Below, piece by piece: positions 26,029 through 34,900 of a stretch of DNA of 64,000 bases. Source of the stretch: an uncultured Collinsella sp. (lineage in GTDB: Bacteria > Actinomycetota > Coriobacteriia > Coriobacteriales > Coriobacteriaceae). Under the pieces are notes generated by a model. It was given only the letters and a program-made list of their open reading frames with translations, had not been told where the DNA came from and searched no databases. Every line of letters begins with the position of its first letter. Position 1 is the stretch's first letter. Both the position numbers and the translations under genes were made by a program. The stretch is taken from the NCBI GenBank assembly GCA_937950325.1, contig CALFDJ010000061.1:1-64000 (forward strand), read 5' to 3'.

Positions 26029-27810
26029 TTAGATACGGCCAAGGTCGTAGGATCGAGCGGCCGCTTCGCCGGCGCAGATGAGGTTGGTTGTGGCTTCTTG
26101 CGGATCGAGTGCCTGTTCCAGGCCCATGGGTTTGCGGCAAATCGGCAGTACAAGGTCGATGCCTTGCCCATACACCGCATCCAGGTTATCAGCGCGACCG
26201 CCCACGACAGCAATCACCGGCTTGCCATATCGCTTCGCACGACGAGCCACACCCACCGGCGCCTTACCGGAGGCGGATTGCTCGTCCATATTGCCTTCGC
26301 CCGTTATGACCAGATCGATATCGCGCACGCGCTCGTCAAACCCCACGAGATCGAGCACCGTCTCCACGCCCGAGCGCAGCTCCGCACCGAGCGCCAGCAA
26401 CGCCGCGCCCAAGCCACCGGCAGCGCCCGCGCCGGGCACGCCGAGCACCGAGCCAAATGTCCGCGCACCCTCGGGTGTGCGCAACAACCCCTGGGCCCGC
26501 GCCTCGAAAATCGCTGTATCGAGCAGGCGGCCGTAGCCGACCATCCAACCGTCGTACCCGTGAAGCGCCTCGGCATCATCCACCGGCAGACCCTTCTGTC
26601 CACCGAACACCGCCAGCGCACCGCGGCGCCCCACGAGTGGGTTCTCGACATCAGAAAGCACCACGACACGCGCGCCGTTCAGCGCCCGAAGCGCTGGCGC
26701 CAAATCAACGCTCGCCACCCGCTCAAGGCCAGCAAGACCGGGGGCGACATCGCAGCCCTGATCATCGACCACACGCGCGCCCAGCGCCTGCAGCATGCCG
26801 GCGCCACCGTCGTTGGTGGCACTGCCGCCCAAGCCAATATAGATAGTCTTTGCACCCGCGCGAACCGCATGAAGCATCAGTTCGCCCACGCCATAGGTTG
26901 TAGCAGCCAGCGCCGCCGACTCCGTGCAAGGCGAATACCCAATGCCGGCCGCCTCGGCCATCTCAATTACAGCCGACTCGTGCTCGCCGTCCACCAGCAT
27001 CCGGGCAGACACGCGGTCGCCCAAGGGGCCTGCGACATCGCAGGTTGAGAGCTCGCCACCGCATGCGGCGATGGCATCGAGCGTTCCCTCGCCACCATCT
27101 GCCAGCGGCAATGTGCGCACCTCGGCATCGGGCCAAACGCGGCGCACGCCTTCGGCAACCGCCGCCTCCGCCTGCGCGCTCGACACGCTGCCCTTAAAGG
27201 AATCAATCGCCAACAGCACACGGCGGGGCCGGCGGCACGCAGGACCAAAGTTGAGCGCCATGCCAGCATCCTCACCGGCACCTGCAAGCGCCGCGGCGTG
27301 GGCGGCATGCGCCTCAAGGTTCGGACCGCAGCCACAGCCGCTGCCGCCCGCTCCGCGCAGACCGCCAAAATAGCCACTCAGCAGCTCGCGGCATTCATCC
27401 GCCAGGACCCCAGCCGTTACGTTAAACCGATGGTTCAGGCGCGAATCGGCATTCAGGTCATACAGCGAACCCAGCGCGCCGGCCTTGGCATCAGCCGCGC
27501 CATACACGCAGCGCCCCACGCGCGCGTTAACCATAAGCCCCGCACACATGCAGCATGGCTCGAGCGTCACATAGACCGTACAATCGGAAAGGCGCCAGCG
27601 GCCAAGCGCCTGGGCAGCGGCGCACAGGGCCGCGAACTCTGCATGCGCCGAAGGGTCCTGATCGAGCTCGCGCCGATTGTGCGCCCTCGCGACGATCTCG
27701 CCGTCGCGCACTACTACGGCTCCGATGGGCACCTCGCCCACCGCCGCGGCGGCTCGCGCCTCCGCCAGCGCCTCGCGCATGAACTTCTCGTCGATTTCGG
27801 TGATCGTCAT
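26029..27810 (-). CDS. Fusion of tRNA adenosine deaminase (TadA) and glycerate kinase
   Basis: Single frame of 593 aa. Residues 1-150 are a TadA-type deaminase: zinc ligands HAE (56-58) and PCCMC (85-89), with IGAVVV. TadA makes inosine at position 34 of tRNA-Arg. Residues 197-593 are a class II glycerate kinase (LLAIDSFKGSVSS, LADGGEGT, GLGGSATNDGGAG, VITGEGNMDEQSASGK). A Gly/Cys/Ala-rich linker (about 151-195) joins them. The ATG at 27810 follows GGGAAGG. No stop or frameshift interrupts the linker. tRNA-Ser lies divergently 51 bp upstream. Confidence 0.9.
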   Translation of the reverse strand: MTITEIDEKFMREALAEARAAAAVGEVPIGAVVVRDGEIVARAHNRRELDQDPSAHAEFAALCAAAQALGRWRLSDCTVYVTLEPCCMCAGLMVNARVGRCVYGAADAKAGALGSLYDLNADSRLNHRFNVTAGVLADECRELLSGYFGGLRGAGGSGCGCGPNLEAHAAHAAALAGAGEDAGMALNFGPACRRPRRVLLAIDSFKGSVSSAQAEAAVAEGVRRVWPDAEVRTLPLADGGEGTLDAIAACGGELSTCDVAGPLGDRVSARMLVDGEHESAVIEMAEAAGIGYSPCTESAALAATTYGVGELMLHAVRAGAKTIYIGLGGSATNDGGAGMLQALGARVVDDQGCDVAPGLAGLERVASVDLAPALRALNGARVVVLSDVENPLVGRRGALAVFGGQKGLPVDDAEALHGYDGWMVGYGRLLDTAIFEARAQGLLRTPEGARTFGSVLGVPGAGAAGGLGAALLALGAELRSGVETVLDLVGFDERVRDIDLVITGEGNMDEQSASGKAPVGVARRAKRYGKPVIAVVGGRADNLDAVYGQGIDLVLPICRKPMGLEQALDPQEATTNLICAGEAAARSYDLGRI

Positions 27811-27861
27811 CGTTCGCCTTCCCTGTTGCAAATTCAAAACGATGCTATCATTACGACTCAC

Positions 27862-27951
27862 GGAGAGATGGCAGAGCGGTTGAATGCGGCGGTCTTGAAA
27901 ACCGTTGAGCGCGAGAGCGTTCCGGGGGTTCGAATCCCCCTCTCTCCGCCA
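27862..27951 (+). tRNA. tRNA-Ser (anticodon TGA)
   Basis: Acceptor stem GGAGAGA with TCTCTCC, discriminator G as usual for Ser, encoded CCA (27949-27951), D-loop, anticodon loop CTTGAAA giving TGA, a long class II variable arm and a T-arm with GGTTCGAATCC. Reads UCA and UCG codons. Confidence 0.97.
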
Positions 27952-27953
27952 CC

Positions 27954-28550
27954 TTAGTGATGCACCGGTGTCATGGTCCGCTCAAACAGCGCATCGACCA
28001 CGTCGGCTATCTCAGGTCGACGCTCAAGATCGTGGCCCGATTCCCACCATATCGTGAAAAGTCGAATAATACCGCCGGCGACAAACTCAGACGTCGTCTC
28101 GAGTGACACGGGGGCCAGGGCATCCTCGGCAAGCACGTTCATCACACGCTCGCGGATGGAGCGGGCAATGCGGTCGCAAATAACGTTGGTCAACATACCC
28201 GACATGCTGCTTGCCAAAATGTTATCCATGAGCTGCTCGTGCGTCAGAATCAAATCCATGGCATCGTCCAAAATCGCGTGCCGAAGCGCGCGCACGTCCT
28301 CGGCAGACACCACGCCGGCCTCATCGGGCTGTTTTTGCGGCAAGCCCGACATGAGCCCATCGATATAAAAGGCAAAGTAATCGTTCTTGTCGCGAAAGTG
28401 CTTGTAGAACGTCGTGCGGCGAATCATGGCGCGGTCGCACAGCATGGCAACCGTCAGGTCCTCAAAACGATGCTCCTCGAGAAGCTCGGTGAAGGCATCG
28501 AAAAGGGCGCGGTAGGTTTTCTTAATGCGAAGGTCCACTGGTATCGCCAT
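27954..28550 (-). CDS. TetR/AcrR family transcriptional regulator
   Basis: Regulator of 198 aa with an N-terminal TetR helix-turn-helix (residues 8-55; LTVAMLCDRAMIRRTTFYKH) and an all-helical ligand domain. The HTH and the position of the DNKNDYF-like segment resemble the TetR members that control dihydroxyacetone kinase or stress genes. The ATG at 28550 opens the domain properly; a longer reading frame continues upstream but is not homologous. Divergent from lemA, 200 bp away, and convergent with the tRNA. Confidence 0.85.
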   Translation of the reverse strand: MAIPVDLRIKKTYRALFDAFTELLEEHRFEDLTVAMLCDRAMIRRTTFYKHFRDKNDYFAFYIDGLMSGLPQKQPDEAGVVSAEDVRALRHAILDDAMDLILTHEQLMDNILASSMSGMLTNVICDRIARSIRERVMNVLAEDALAPVSLETTSEFVAGGIIRLFTIWWESGHDLERRPEIADVVDALFERTMTPVHH

Positions 28551-28749
28551 CCTCAGGGCAAAGACAACACTCGTCAATCTGTCGCATATCTTACACCTGT
28601 ACCTCGCGCGCTTTGCCCCGGTGCCGACCCCGACGAAAACACAACGCTTACTGGAAAGTTCGGCACGGCAAAACGTTGCGGGTATACTAGTAGCGTTATA
28701 CCAACGGCAGCTGGCGCATGCCGCCGCGGCCATTCGAAACGGAGACATC

Positions 28750-29301
28750 ATGATTACCGTCATCATCGGCATCGTTGTTGTCATTGTGATTGTCTGCGCC
28801 ATCGCCGGCATCTACAACAACATGGTCACCAAGCGTAACCGCATCGATAACGCCTGGCAGAACATCGATACGCAGCTGCAGCGCCGCAACGACCTGATCC
28901 CCAACCTGGTCGAGACCGTCAAGGGCTACGCCAAGCACGAGCAGGAGACGCTCTCCGCCGTGATCAGCGCGCGTAACACCGCCGTCAAGGCAACCACGCC
29001 CGAGGCCAAGATGGAAGCCGACAACGTGCTGACCGGTGCGCTGCGCCAGCTCTTCGCCGTGGCCGAGGCCTATCCCGATCTTAAGGCAAACACCAACTTT
29101 ACGCAGCTGCAGGCATCGCTCGAGGATACCGAGAACAAGATTAGCTATGCACGCCAGAGCTACAACGACTGCGTGCTCAGCTACAACAACGCCATTCAGA
29201 CGTTCCCGGCTGTCATCTTTGCCGGCATCTTCCAGTTTAAGGAACGCCAGGGCTTCGAGGCCGCCGAAGCAGCCCGCCAGGCCCCGACCGTCAAGTTCTA
29301 G
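28750..29301 (+). CDS. LemA family protein
   Basis: Membrane-anchored coiled-coil protein of 183 aa. One N-terminal TM helix (residues 2-22) is followed by the LemA signature VTKRNRIDNAWQNIDTQLQR and helical segments to the end. The family is widespread, with an unclear envelope role. The ATG at 28750 has GGAGA upstream. A TATACT hexamer about 65 bp upstream is a likely -10. No partner membrane gene follows; a terminator comes at 29338. Confidence 0.92.
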   Translation: MITVIIGIVVVIVIVCAIAGIYNNMVTKRNRIDNAWQNIDTQLQRRNDLIPNLVETVKGYAKHEQETLSAVISARNTAVKATTPEAKMEADNVLTGALRQLFAVAEAYPDLKANTNFTQLQASLEDTENKISYARQSYNDCVLSYNNAIQTFPAVIFAGIFQFKERQGFEAAEAARQAPTVKF

Positions 29302-29337
29302 TAGTTTGACAGCGCATCCTTAATCAGCCAAATGCAT

Positions 29338-29376
29338 AAACCGCCCCGTCGAATGCATACTTCGACGGGGCGGTTT
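29338..29376 (+). terminator. Rho-independent terminator of lemA
   Basis: AAACCGCCCCGTCGAA and TTCGACGGGGCGGTTT form a perfect 16-bp stem with a 7-nt loop, then CCCTTTT. Confidence 0.9.
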
Positions 29377-29407
29377 CCCTTTTCGCAAAGGTCCCCCTCT
29401 AAGTGCC

Positions 29408-29608
29408 GTGCATTTTTAGGAGTATTCAACATAACCAAGAGCTTCGGGCGCCACGATAAATGCCAAAGACCGCGAATATCCCTGCAAATCAAACGCTGTC
29501 AGCCCATAACCCCGCCCATCATCCGTAGAAAACATCGAGAAATCCCGATTTTTTGCCCGAGGTCGGTATGCAGGGGCCTTCGATTGCAGAATACTCGCAA
29601 AAATGCAC
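29408..29608 (-). repeat. 201-bp element with GTGCATTTTT inverted ends
   Basis: The ends GTGCATTTTTAGGAGTATTC and GAATACTCGCAAAAATGCAC are near-perfect inverted repeats. The interior contains CGAGAAATCCCGATTTTTTG and a GGTCGGTATG segment and has no convincing gene; a minus-strand frame crosses it and the adjacent hairpins. It looks like a non-autonomous repeat. Confidence 0.6.
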
Positions 29609-29646
29609 GTCGCCACCGCCCCCACATGGCGCGAAGCAAAGCAGAA

Positions 29647-29667
29647 GCGCGGCCTAAAAGGCCGCGC
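29647..29667. repeat. GC-rich hairpin
   Basis: GCGCGGCC and GGCCGCGC around TAAAA, a perfect 8-bp stem next to the 201-bp element. No run of T directly follows on either strand. Confidence 0.5.
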
Positions 29668-29760
29668 ACCATCTTTATTCAGATTAATCATTGCCCGTTG
29701 CGACATCGCCGAACCCGCAGGGCAGAGAACAAGTTCCCTCCCGGCGCACTCCGCAGGACG

Positions 29761-29801
29761 AAAGAGCCTCCGCCGCACGAAGTGCGCAGCGGAGGCTCTT
29801 T
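29761..29801 (-). terminator. Hairpin terminating ilvE
   Basis: AAAGAGCCTCCGC pairs with GCGGAGGCTCTTT across a 15-nt loop that itself contains CGCACGAAGTGCG. Located 63 bp beyond the ilvE stop on the minus strand; the T run is short. Confidence 0.65.
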
Positions 29802-29863
29802 CATGTCCGAGGACGCGCCGGAAAGGAAGGTCGCCCTCGGGCCGGACATATCCGTAAGACAAA

Positions 29864-30916
29864 TTACGCGACGGTGTAAACCCAGTTGTGCTTATCCTCG
29901 ACAGCACCGGACTGGATGCCAGTCAGGGTCTCGCGGAGCTTCTTCATCACAGGACCGATCTCGGTGTAGCCAGCCGGGAAGGTCACGGTCTCATCGGCAC
30001 CGTAGACCTTGTTGTCGATCTCACCGACTGGGGAGATAACGGCAGCGGTGCCGCACAGGCCGCACTCCACAAAGGTGCCGGCCTTGACCTCGGCCCACTC
30101 GACGGGGCGCTGGTCAACGGTCATGCCCAGGTCCTGAGCAACCTGAACGAGCGAACGACGGGTGATAGAGGGCAGGATGGAGTCGGTGTGCGACTGCGGA
30201 ACGACGAGCGTGCCATCCTCTTTCACGAACAGGACGTTGGCGCCACCGGTCTCCTCGACATAGGTGCGGGACTCGGAGTCGAGATACAGGTTCTCGGCAT
30301 AGCCCTCGCGATGGGCCTCCATCGTGGGCTTAAGGGACATGGCGTAGTTCAGGCCGGCCTTGATGTTGCCGGTGCCGTGCGGTGCAGCACGGTCATACTC
30401 GGAAACGCGCAGCTTGACGGGCTTGAGGCCGCTCTTAAAGTACGGACCGACCGGGGTCACGAGAATGCGGAACGTGTACTCAGGAGCGGGAGCCACGCCG
30501 ATCACGTCACCGGAGCCGATCATAAACGGACGCACGTACAGGGTCGCACCGGAGCCGAAGGGCGGAACCCACGCGGCGTTGGCAGAAACGACCTGCTTGA
30601 CGGCCTCAACGAACTTGTCCTTGGGGAACGGGGGCATCTCGAGGCGCTGGGCAGAGTTGTACATGCGCTCGGCGTTCATGTCGGGGCGGAAGCAGACGAT
30701 GCTGCCGTCCTCGGCGGTGTAGGCCTTCAGGCCCTCAAAGACCTCCTGACAGTAATGGAAGATGCCACCGCACTCGGAGACATGCAGGGTGTGGTCGGTG
30801 GTCAGGCCGCCCTCGTCCCACTCGCCATCCTTCCAATGAGCCTCGTAGCTGTAATCGGTCTTCATGTAGCCAAAGCCGAGGCTACCCCAATCGATATCCT
30901 TCTTCTCGACAGTCAT
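29864..30916 (-). CDS. ilvE: Branched-chain amino acid aminotransferase
   Basis: PLP enzyme of fold type IV, 350 aa, cytosolic. It interconverts Leu/Ile/Val and their 2-oxo acids with glutamate. Visible landmarks are GGLTTDHTLHVSECGGIFHYC near the N-terminus, FRPDMNAERM, YVRPFMIGSG, the PLP lysine region GNIKAGLNYAMSL, and ETGGANVLFV. The ATG at 30916 has AAGGAG upstream; the longer frame to 31066 is not supported. A CTTTA-N6-TAAAG inverted repeat lies about 190 bp upstream. Confidence 0.93.
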   Translation of the reverse strand: MTVEKKDIDWGSLGFGYMKTDYSYEAHWKDGEWDEGGLTTDHTLHVSECGGIFHYCQEVFEGLKAYTAEDGSIVCFRPDMNAERMYNSAQRLEMPPFPKDKFVEAVKQVVSANAAWVPPFGSGATLYVRPFMIGSGDVIGVAPAPEYTFRILVTPVGPYFKSGLKPVKLRVSEYDRAAPHGTGNIKAGLNYAMSLKPTMEAHREGYAENLYLDSESRTYVEETGGANVLFVKEDGTLVVPQSHTDSILPSITRRSLVQVAQDLGMTVDQRPVEWAEVKAGTFVECGLCGTAAVISPVGEIDNKVYGADETVTFPAGYTEIGPVMKKLRETLTGIQSGAVEDKHNWVYTVA

Positions 30917-31105
30917 ATGTCGCTCCTTACATACACAGTTGCATACTCGCGAACCCGCACGCAAGGACCGAGGCCGACCGCGTCGCAACGTCGCACGCCC
31001 GGAGCGTAGAGCCGGACGGGACACGCGAGCAGCATCAAAGCCGATGGCACGTCGATTCGCATGCACGAGATTGTACTCCCCGCACGCGTCTGATAAAACG
31101 CTTTT

Positions 31106-31121
31106 CTTTAACTAAGTAAAG
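31106..31121. promoter_or_regulatory. Candidate operator CTTTA-N6-TAAAG upstream of ilvE
   Basis: CTTTAACTAAGTAAAG is a 5+5 inverted repeat with a 6-bp spacer. On the minus strand it overlaps a possible -35 (TTTACT) placed 17 bp from TTTATC. The same architecture occurs at 55956-55975 before the amino acid importer. Confidence 0.5.
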
Positions 31122-31141
31122 TATTTTCATTTGACCGAAGC

Positions 31142-31174
31142 AAAAAGGCCCGCCACCGTAAGCGGTGACGGGTC
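31142..31174 (-). terminator. Rho-independent terminator of the DedA gene
   Basis: Minus strand CCCGTCACCG pairs with CGGTGGCGGG and TTTTT follows; 40 bp beyond the DedA stop. Confidence 0.85.
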
Positions 31175-31213
31175 TCAACTGTACGGTCTGCGCGCTGGCT
31201 CGAGCTAGGCGTT

Positions 31214-31852
31214 CTATTTACCCAGCTTGGCCTTAACCAGACCGACCACGGTCGGGATGATCGACACGGCAACGATGCCGATAATCAGCAGCTCAAAGTG
31301 CTCCTGCACAAAGGGAATGCCGCCAAAGAAGTAGCCCAGCAGCGTAAAGACCGTCGACCAGGTAATGCCGCCCAGCACGTTAAAGACGACAAAGTTGCGC
31401 CAGTGCATGCCGCCCATGCCAGCGATAAAGGGCACAAAGGTGCGGATAAACGGGAAGAAGCGACCCAGGAAGATGGCCAGGTGACCCCACTTGTCCAAGA
31501 AGTCCTCGGACTTTTTGATGCGCTCGGGCGTCATGGCCTTGACCTTGCCCGAAGCGATGATCTTGCGGCCAAAGAAGTGACCGATCATAAAGTTGCACTG
31601 GTCGCCCAGGATGGCAGCCGCCCATGCGACGGCCAGCAGGGCCACGATGTTAAAGCCGCCATTGTGGGCAAAGAAGCCCGAAGCAAACAGCAGTGAATCG
31701 CCGGGGAGGAACGGGAAGAACACCACGCCCGTCTCGATAAAGATGATCAGGAACACGCAGCCGTAGGCCATAAGCGGGCCGGCGGCGATCCAGCTGGCGA
31801 TCGCGGTGCGCGGGTCCTTAAGCAGCTCGGCGATAAAATTGATGAAACCCAT
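31214..31852 (-). CDS. DedA family membrane protein
   Basis: Polytopic inner-membrane protein of 212 aa. DedA/SNARE-associated domain hallmarks are FIETGVVFFPFLPGDSLLF, a GRFFPFIRTFVPFIAGM segment with the conserved arginines, and a C-terminal helix. Relatives move phospholipid carriers across the membrane or support proton-motive force. The ATG at 31852 has GAGAGG upstream. Transcribed alone. Confidence 0.92.
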   Translation of the reverse strand: MGFINFIAELLKDPRTAIASWIAAGPLMAYGCVFLIIFIETGVVFFPFLPGDSLLFASGFFAHNGGFNIVALLAVAWAAAILGDQCNFMIGHFFGRKIIASGKVKAMTPERIKKSEDFLDKWGHLAIFLGRFFPFIRTFVPFIAGMGGMHWRNFVVFNVLGGITWSTVFTLLGYFFGGIPFVQEHFELLIIGIVAVSIIPTVVGLVKAKLGK

Positions 31853-32075
31853 GAAGTAAAACCTCTCAGTTGTGGGCGCGGATACGTCCAAGTTGACCAG
31901 TATACGGTTGCGGCGTCCCCTCGTGCGCAACCCCACAAAAGCATGACTCCATTACCAGCAAGTTTGCATAACTGACACCTGTCGCGCAATGCCGCCAAGA
32001 TTGTCCTTCCTAATCCCTAGCGAATCGCTATACTTTATTGAATCGCATTGCCATGGCGCTAAGGGAGGGCGGCCG

Positions 32076-32780
32076 GTGAGCTTTATCAATACCATTCGCG
32101 AGGACATCAAGACCGTCCAAGCGCAGGACCCCGCCGCGCAAAACGGTCTGGTCATCTTCCTTTCCTATCCTGGCCTGCACGCCAAGTGGAACCACGTGCC
32201 CGAGCACTGGCTGTGGGAGCATGGACATCGCTCGCTCGCCCGCGTGCTCTCGCAAATCACCCGTCATATCACCGGCGTCGAGATTCATCCCGCCGCACAG
32301 ATCGGCAAGCACTTCTTTATCGACCACGCCATGGGCGTCGTCATCGGCGAGACCACCATTGTGGGCGACAACTGTGTGCTCTACCAGGGCGTCACGCTCG
32401 GCGGCACCGGCAACGAGACCGGCAAGCGTCACCCCACCCTGGGCAACAATGTCACGGTGGGCACGGGCGCCAAGGTGCTCGGCAACATCCGCATCGGCAA
32501 CAACGTCAAGATCGGCGGCAACTCGGTCGTCGTTAAGGACGTGCCCGACAACTGCACCGTCGTGGGCGTGCCGGGACGCATCATCAAGCGCAACGGCTGC
32601 CGCGTGTTCGAGGAGAGTTTCGACGCCAAGCAGCATCGCGAGTACATGCCCGATGACGCCGCCGAGCAGAGTGCCCTCAACCGCCAGGGCATCACCGAGA
32701 ATGCCCGCCGCGTCAAAGAACTCGAGCGAGAGGTGGCCGAGCTCAAAACCCTCGTCGCCAAGCTCATGGACGAACGTTAG
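32076..32780 (+). CDS. cysE: Serine O-acetyltransferase
   Basis: Makes O-acetylserine from serine and acetyl-CoA, the first step of cysteine synthesis. Protein of 234 aa: an N-terminal helical part, then left-handed beta-helix hexapeptide repeats (residues about 75-170; GIEIHP-like turn, [34 protein letters not shown]). A C-terminal coiled coil of about 60 residues ([18 protein letters not shown]) is longer than in many homologues. The GTG at 32076 has AAGGGAGG upstream; TATACT at about 32029 is a likely -10. No cysK lies nearby. Confidence 0.93.
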   Translation: MSFINTIREDIKTVQAQDPAAQNGLVIFLSYPGLHAKWNHVPEHWLWEHGHRSLARVLSQITRHITGVEIHPAAQIGKHFFIDHAMGVVIGETTIVGDNCVLYQGVTLGGTGNETGKRHPTLGNNVTVGTGAKVLGNIRIGNNVKIGGNSVVVKDVPDNCTVVGVPGRIIKRNGCRVFEESFDAKQHREYMPDDAAEQSALNRQGITENARRVKELEREVAELKTLVAKLMDER

Positions 32781-32819
32781 GAACGCAAGCGGCACAAAAC
32801 GACATCGGCACCGACGCAA

Positions 32820-32855
32820 AAGGCGCGCCAGGGAATCAATCCCCGGCGCGCCATT
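32820..32855. terminator. Bidirectional hairpin between cysE and the ABC operon
   Basis: GGCGCGCCAGGG pairs with CCCCGGCGCGCC over a 7-nt loop, with A and T-rich flanks that suit either strand. It separates two convergent units. Confidence 0.75.
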
Positions 32856-32862
32856 CCTTTTG

Positions 32863-32893
32863 ATGTGACAAAGGGACTGTCCCTTTGTCACAT
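32863..32893. repeat. GGGACAG palindrome (TGTGACAAAG type), copy 3
   Basis: ATGTGACAAAGGGAC and GTCCCTTTGTCACAT form a nearly uninterrupted palindrome that touches the stop codon of the ABC exporter gene. Same type as 3471 and 16721. Confidence 0.88.
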
Positions 32894-34899
32894 TATGCGA
32901 ACTGACTCAGATAGAGGTCGGCATAAGCGCCCTCGGCTGCGAGCAGCTCCTTATGCGTGCCCTGCTCGATAATGTTGCCGTGGTCCATGACCAAGATCAG
33001 GTCGGCGTCCACGATCGTCGACAGGCGATGCGCGATCACAAAGCTCGTGCGCCCGCGCATAAGCGCGTCCATGGCACGGCCGATGGCAAGCTCGGTACGC
33101 GTGTCCACGCTTGAGGTCGCCTCGTCCAGGATGAGAATCGCCGGGTTGTTGAGCAGCACGCGTGCGATGGTCAGCAGCTGACGCTGGCCCTGGCTGATGC
33201 TTTCGGCATCGTTGGCCACGCGCGTGTCGTAGCCCTGCGGCATGGTGCGCACGAAGAAGTCGACCTGCGCGGCACGAGCGGCGGCCACAATTTCGTCGCG
33301 CGTTGCCTCGGGGCAGCCGTAGGCGATGTTTTCGGCAATCGTGCCATCGAATAGCCAGGCGTCTTGCAGCACCATGCCAAACTGCTGGCGCAGCTCGCCA
33401 CGATCCATGCGGCTCGTGTCCACGCCGTCGAGCGTAATGCGCCCGCCGTCAATCTCGTAGAAGCGCATGAGCAGGTTGATGAGCGTGGTTTTGCCCGCGC
33501 CCGTGGTTCCCACCACGGCGATCTTCTGGCCCGGCTCGGCGGTAAACGACACGTCGCGCATGAGCGGCTTGTCGGGCGCGTAGCCAAAGCGTACATGCTC
33601 AAAAGCGACACGGCCCTCAACGCGACCCGGCAGCCTGGCGGCCTCGCCCGGCTGCGGATCCGCCTCCATCTCGGGTTCATCGAGCAGGTCGAACACGCGC
33701 TCCGCACTCGCCAGCGCGCTCTGCAGCGAGTTGAAGGTAAACGACAGCTGCGTCATGGGCTCAGATGCCTCGTAGATAAACTGGAAGAACGCCTGGAACA
33801 CGCCGACGGTCATGTGGCCGGCAACCAGCATACTGCAGCCCACAATCGCAATCACGATCTGTGCCAGGCGGCCGATAAAGCGCACCGCGGGGCCGACGGC
33901 GTTAATCATAAAGTCGGCCTTGGCACTCACGCGTGCCAGCTCGCCCGAGGCCTGGTGCACCTCGGCAGAACTTTGGCGCTCGCGGTTAAACGCGCGAATC
34001 ACCAGACGGCCCGAGTAGCCTTCCTCGACCGCACTCGTAATCTTGGACACCCACTCTTGGCGCTCACCGGTTACGTCATGCGTGCGGCGCGAGACCACCT
34101 TGGTCACCAGCAGCGACAACGCCGTAAAGAACAAAAAGACCAGCGTAAGTGGCACGCTAAACACGAACATCACGCTCACGGCGCCCACCACGGTACCGAT
34201 CGACACCAGAAGCTGCAGCAAGCCGCGCTGCATGCTCTCGGACATCTTGTCCAAGTCGTTGGTCGCACGGCTGACGACCTCACCGGGACGATGCGCGTCA
34301 AAAAAGGCAAGCGGCAGACGGTTGAGCTTTTGTGCGATGCGGTTGCGTAGGCACAGGTTGAGGCGTTCGGCAACGCTCGACATCAAAAAGCTCTGGAGCG
34401 CGTAGAACGAGGCAGCGGCCGTCCAGATCATAAAGTAGATGAAGATGGTCCTGCCGCAGTTCTCCCAGGTGATGTTGAAGGTGGTGTCGTTGGCAAACGC
34501 CACCTGAATGTGGCTCCACAGCTCATCGATCACGCGGGCGCTATATGCCGGCGCAGCAGTGTTAAAGATGGCATAGAACACAATGCTCGCGAACACGATA
34601 TAGAAGCGCCAATGGTCGCCGGCAGCCTCACTCCACAGGCGGCGCACCGTCGCCCAGGTATCCCGAGGCGTCTCGTCCTCGTCTTCGTCGTCCACGTCGC
34701 GCATACGCTCTGCCTCGGCGCGGGCGCGCTCGTCCTCGGCACGTTCGTTTTCCTCGTAGAGCGCTTGGCGGCGAGCCTCGCGCTCGGCTGCAGCCTTGGC
34801 GGCGTCATCCAGCTCGGTCGACGCGGCGGCCGTTTCCTCGACCAGTCCCGCGGCAGCGGCGTCATCAACGCCGCCCTGCTTCTTGAGCTCCTCGGTCAT
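32893..34899 (-). CDS. ABC exporter subunit with long acidic N-terminus, canonical Walker B
   Basis: Half-transporter of 668 aa. An unusual hydrophilic N-terminal stretch of about 75 residues rich in Glu, Arg and Ala precedes six TM segments; the ATPase domain has Walker A VGTTGAGKTTLI, signature ISQGQRQLL and Walker B LILDEATSSVD. The ATG at 34899 has AAGGGAGG upstream and follows the partner's stop by one base. It pairs with the 34901 gene as a heterodimer and is probably controlled by the MarR gene at the head of the operon. Confidence 0.9.
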   Translation of the reverse strand: MTEELKKQGGVDDAAAAGLVEETAAASTELDDAAKAAAEREARRQALYEENERAEDERARAEAERMRDVDDEDEDETPRDTWATVRRLWSEAAGDHWRFYIVFASIVFYAIFNTAAPAYSARVIDELWSHIQVAFANDTTFNITWENCGRTIFIYFMIWTAAASFYALQSFLMSSVAERLNLCLRNRIAQKLNRLPLAFFDAHRPGEVVSRATNDLDKMSESMQRGLLQLLVSIGTVVGAVSVMFVFSVPLTLVFLFFTALSLLVTKVVSRRTHDVTGERQEWVSKITSAVEEGYSGRLVIRAFNRERQSSAEVHQASGELARVSAKADFMINAVGPAVRFIGRLAQIVIAIVGCSMLVAGHMTVGVFQAFFQFIYEASEPMTQLSFTFNSLQSALASAERVFDLLDEPEMEADPQPGEAARLPGRVEGRVAFEHVRFGYAPDKPLMRDVSFTAEPGQKIAVVGTTGAGKTTLINLLMRFYEIDGGRITLDGVDTSRMDRGELRQQFGMVLQDAWLFDGTIAENIAYGCPEATRDEIVAAARAAQVDFFVRTMPQGYDTRVANDAESISQGQRQLLTIARVLLNNPAILILDEATSSVDTRTELAIGRAMDALMRGRTSFVIAHRLSTIVDADLILVMDHGNIIEQGTHKELLAAEGAYADLYLSQFA

Positions 34900-34900
34900 G

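Noticed and set aside
29416..29907. 163-codon minus-strand frame in the ilvE/lemA gap
   Set aside because: It runs through a terminator hairpin, a GC hairpin and an inverted-repeat element and overlaps the ilvE end; no ribosome binding site.
30917..31100. T-box or leader peptide upstream of ilvE
   Set aside because: No T-box sequence and no run of branched-chain codons; only the CTTTA-N6-TAAAG repeat stands out.
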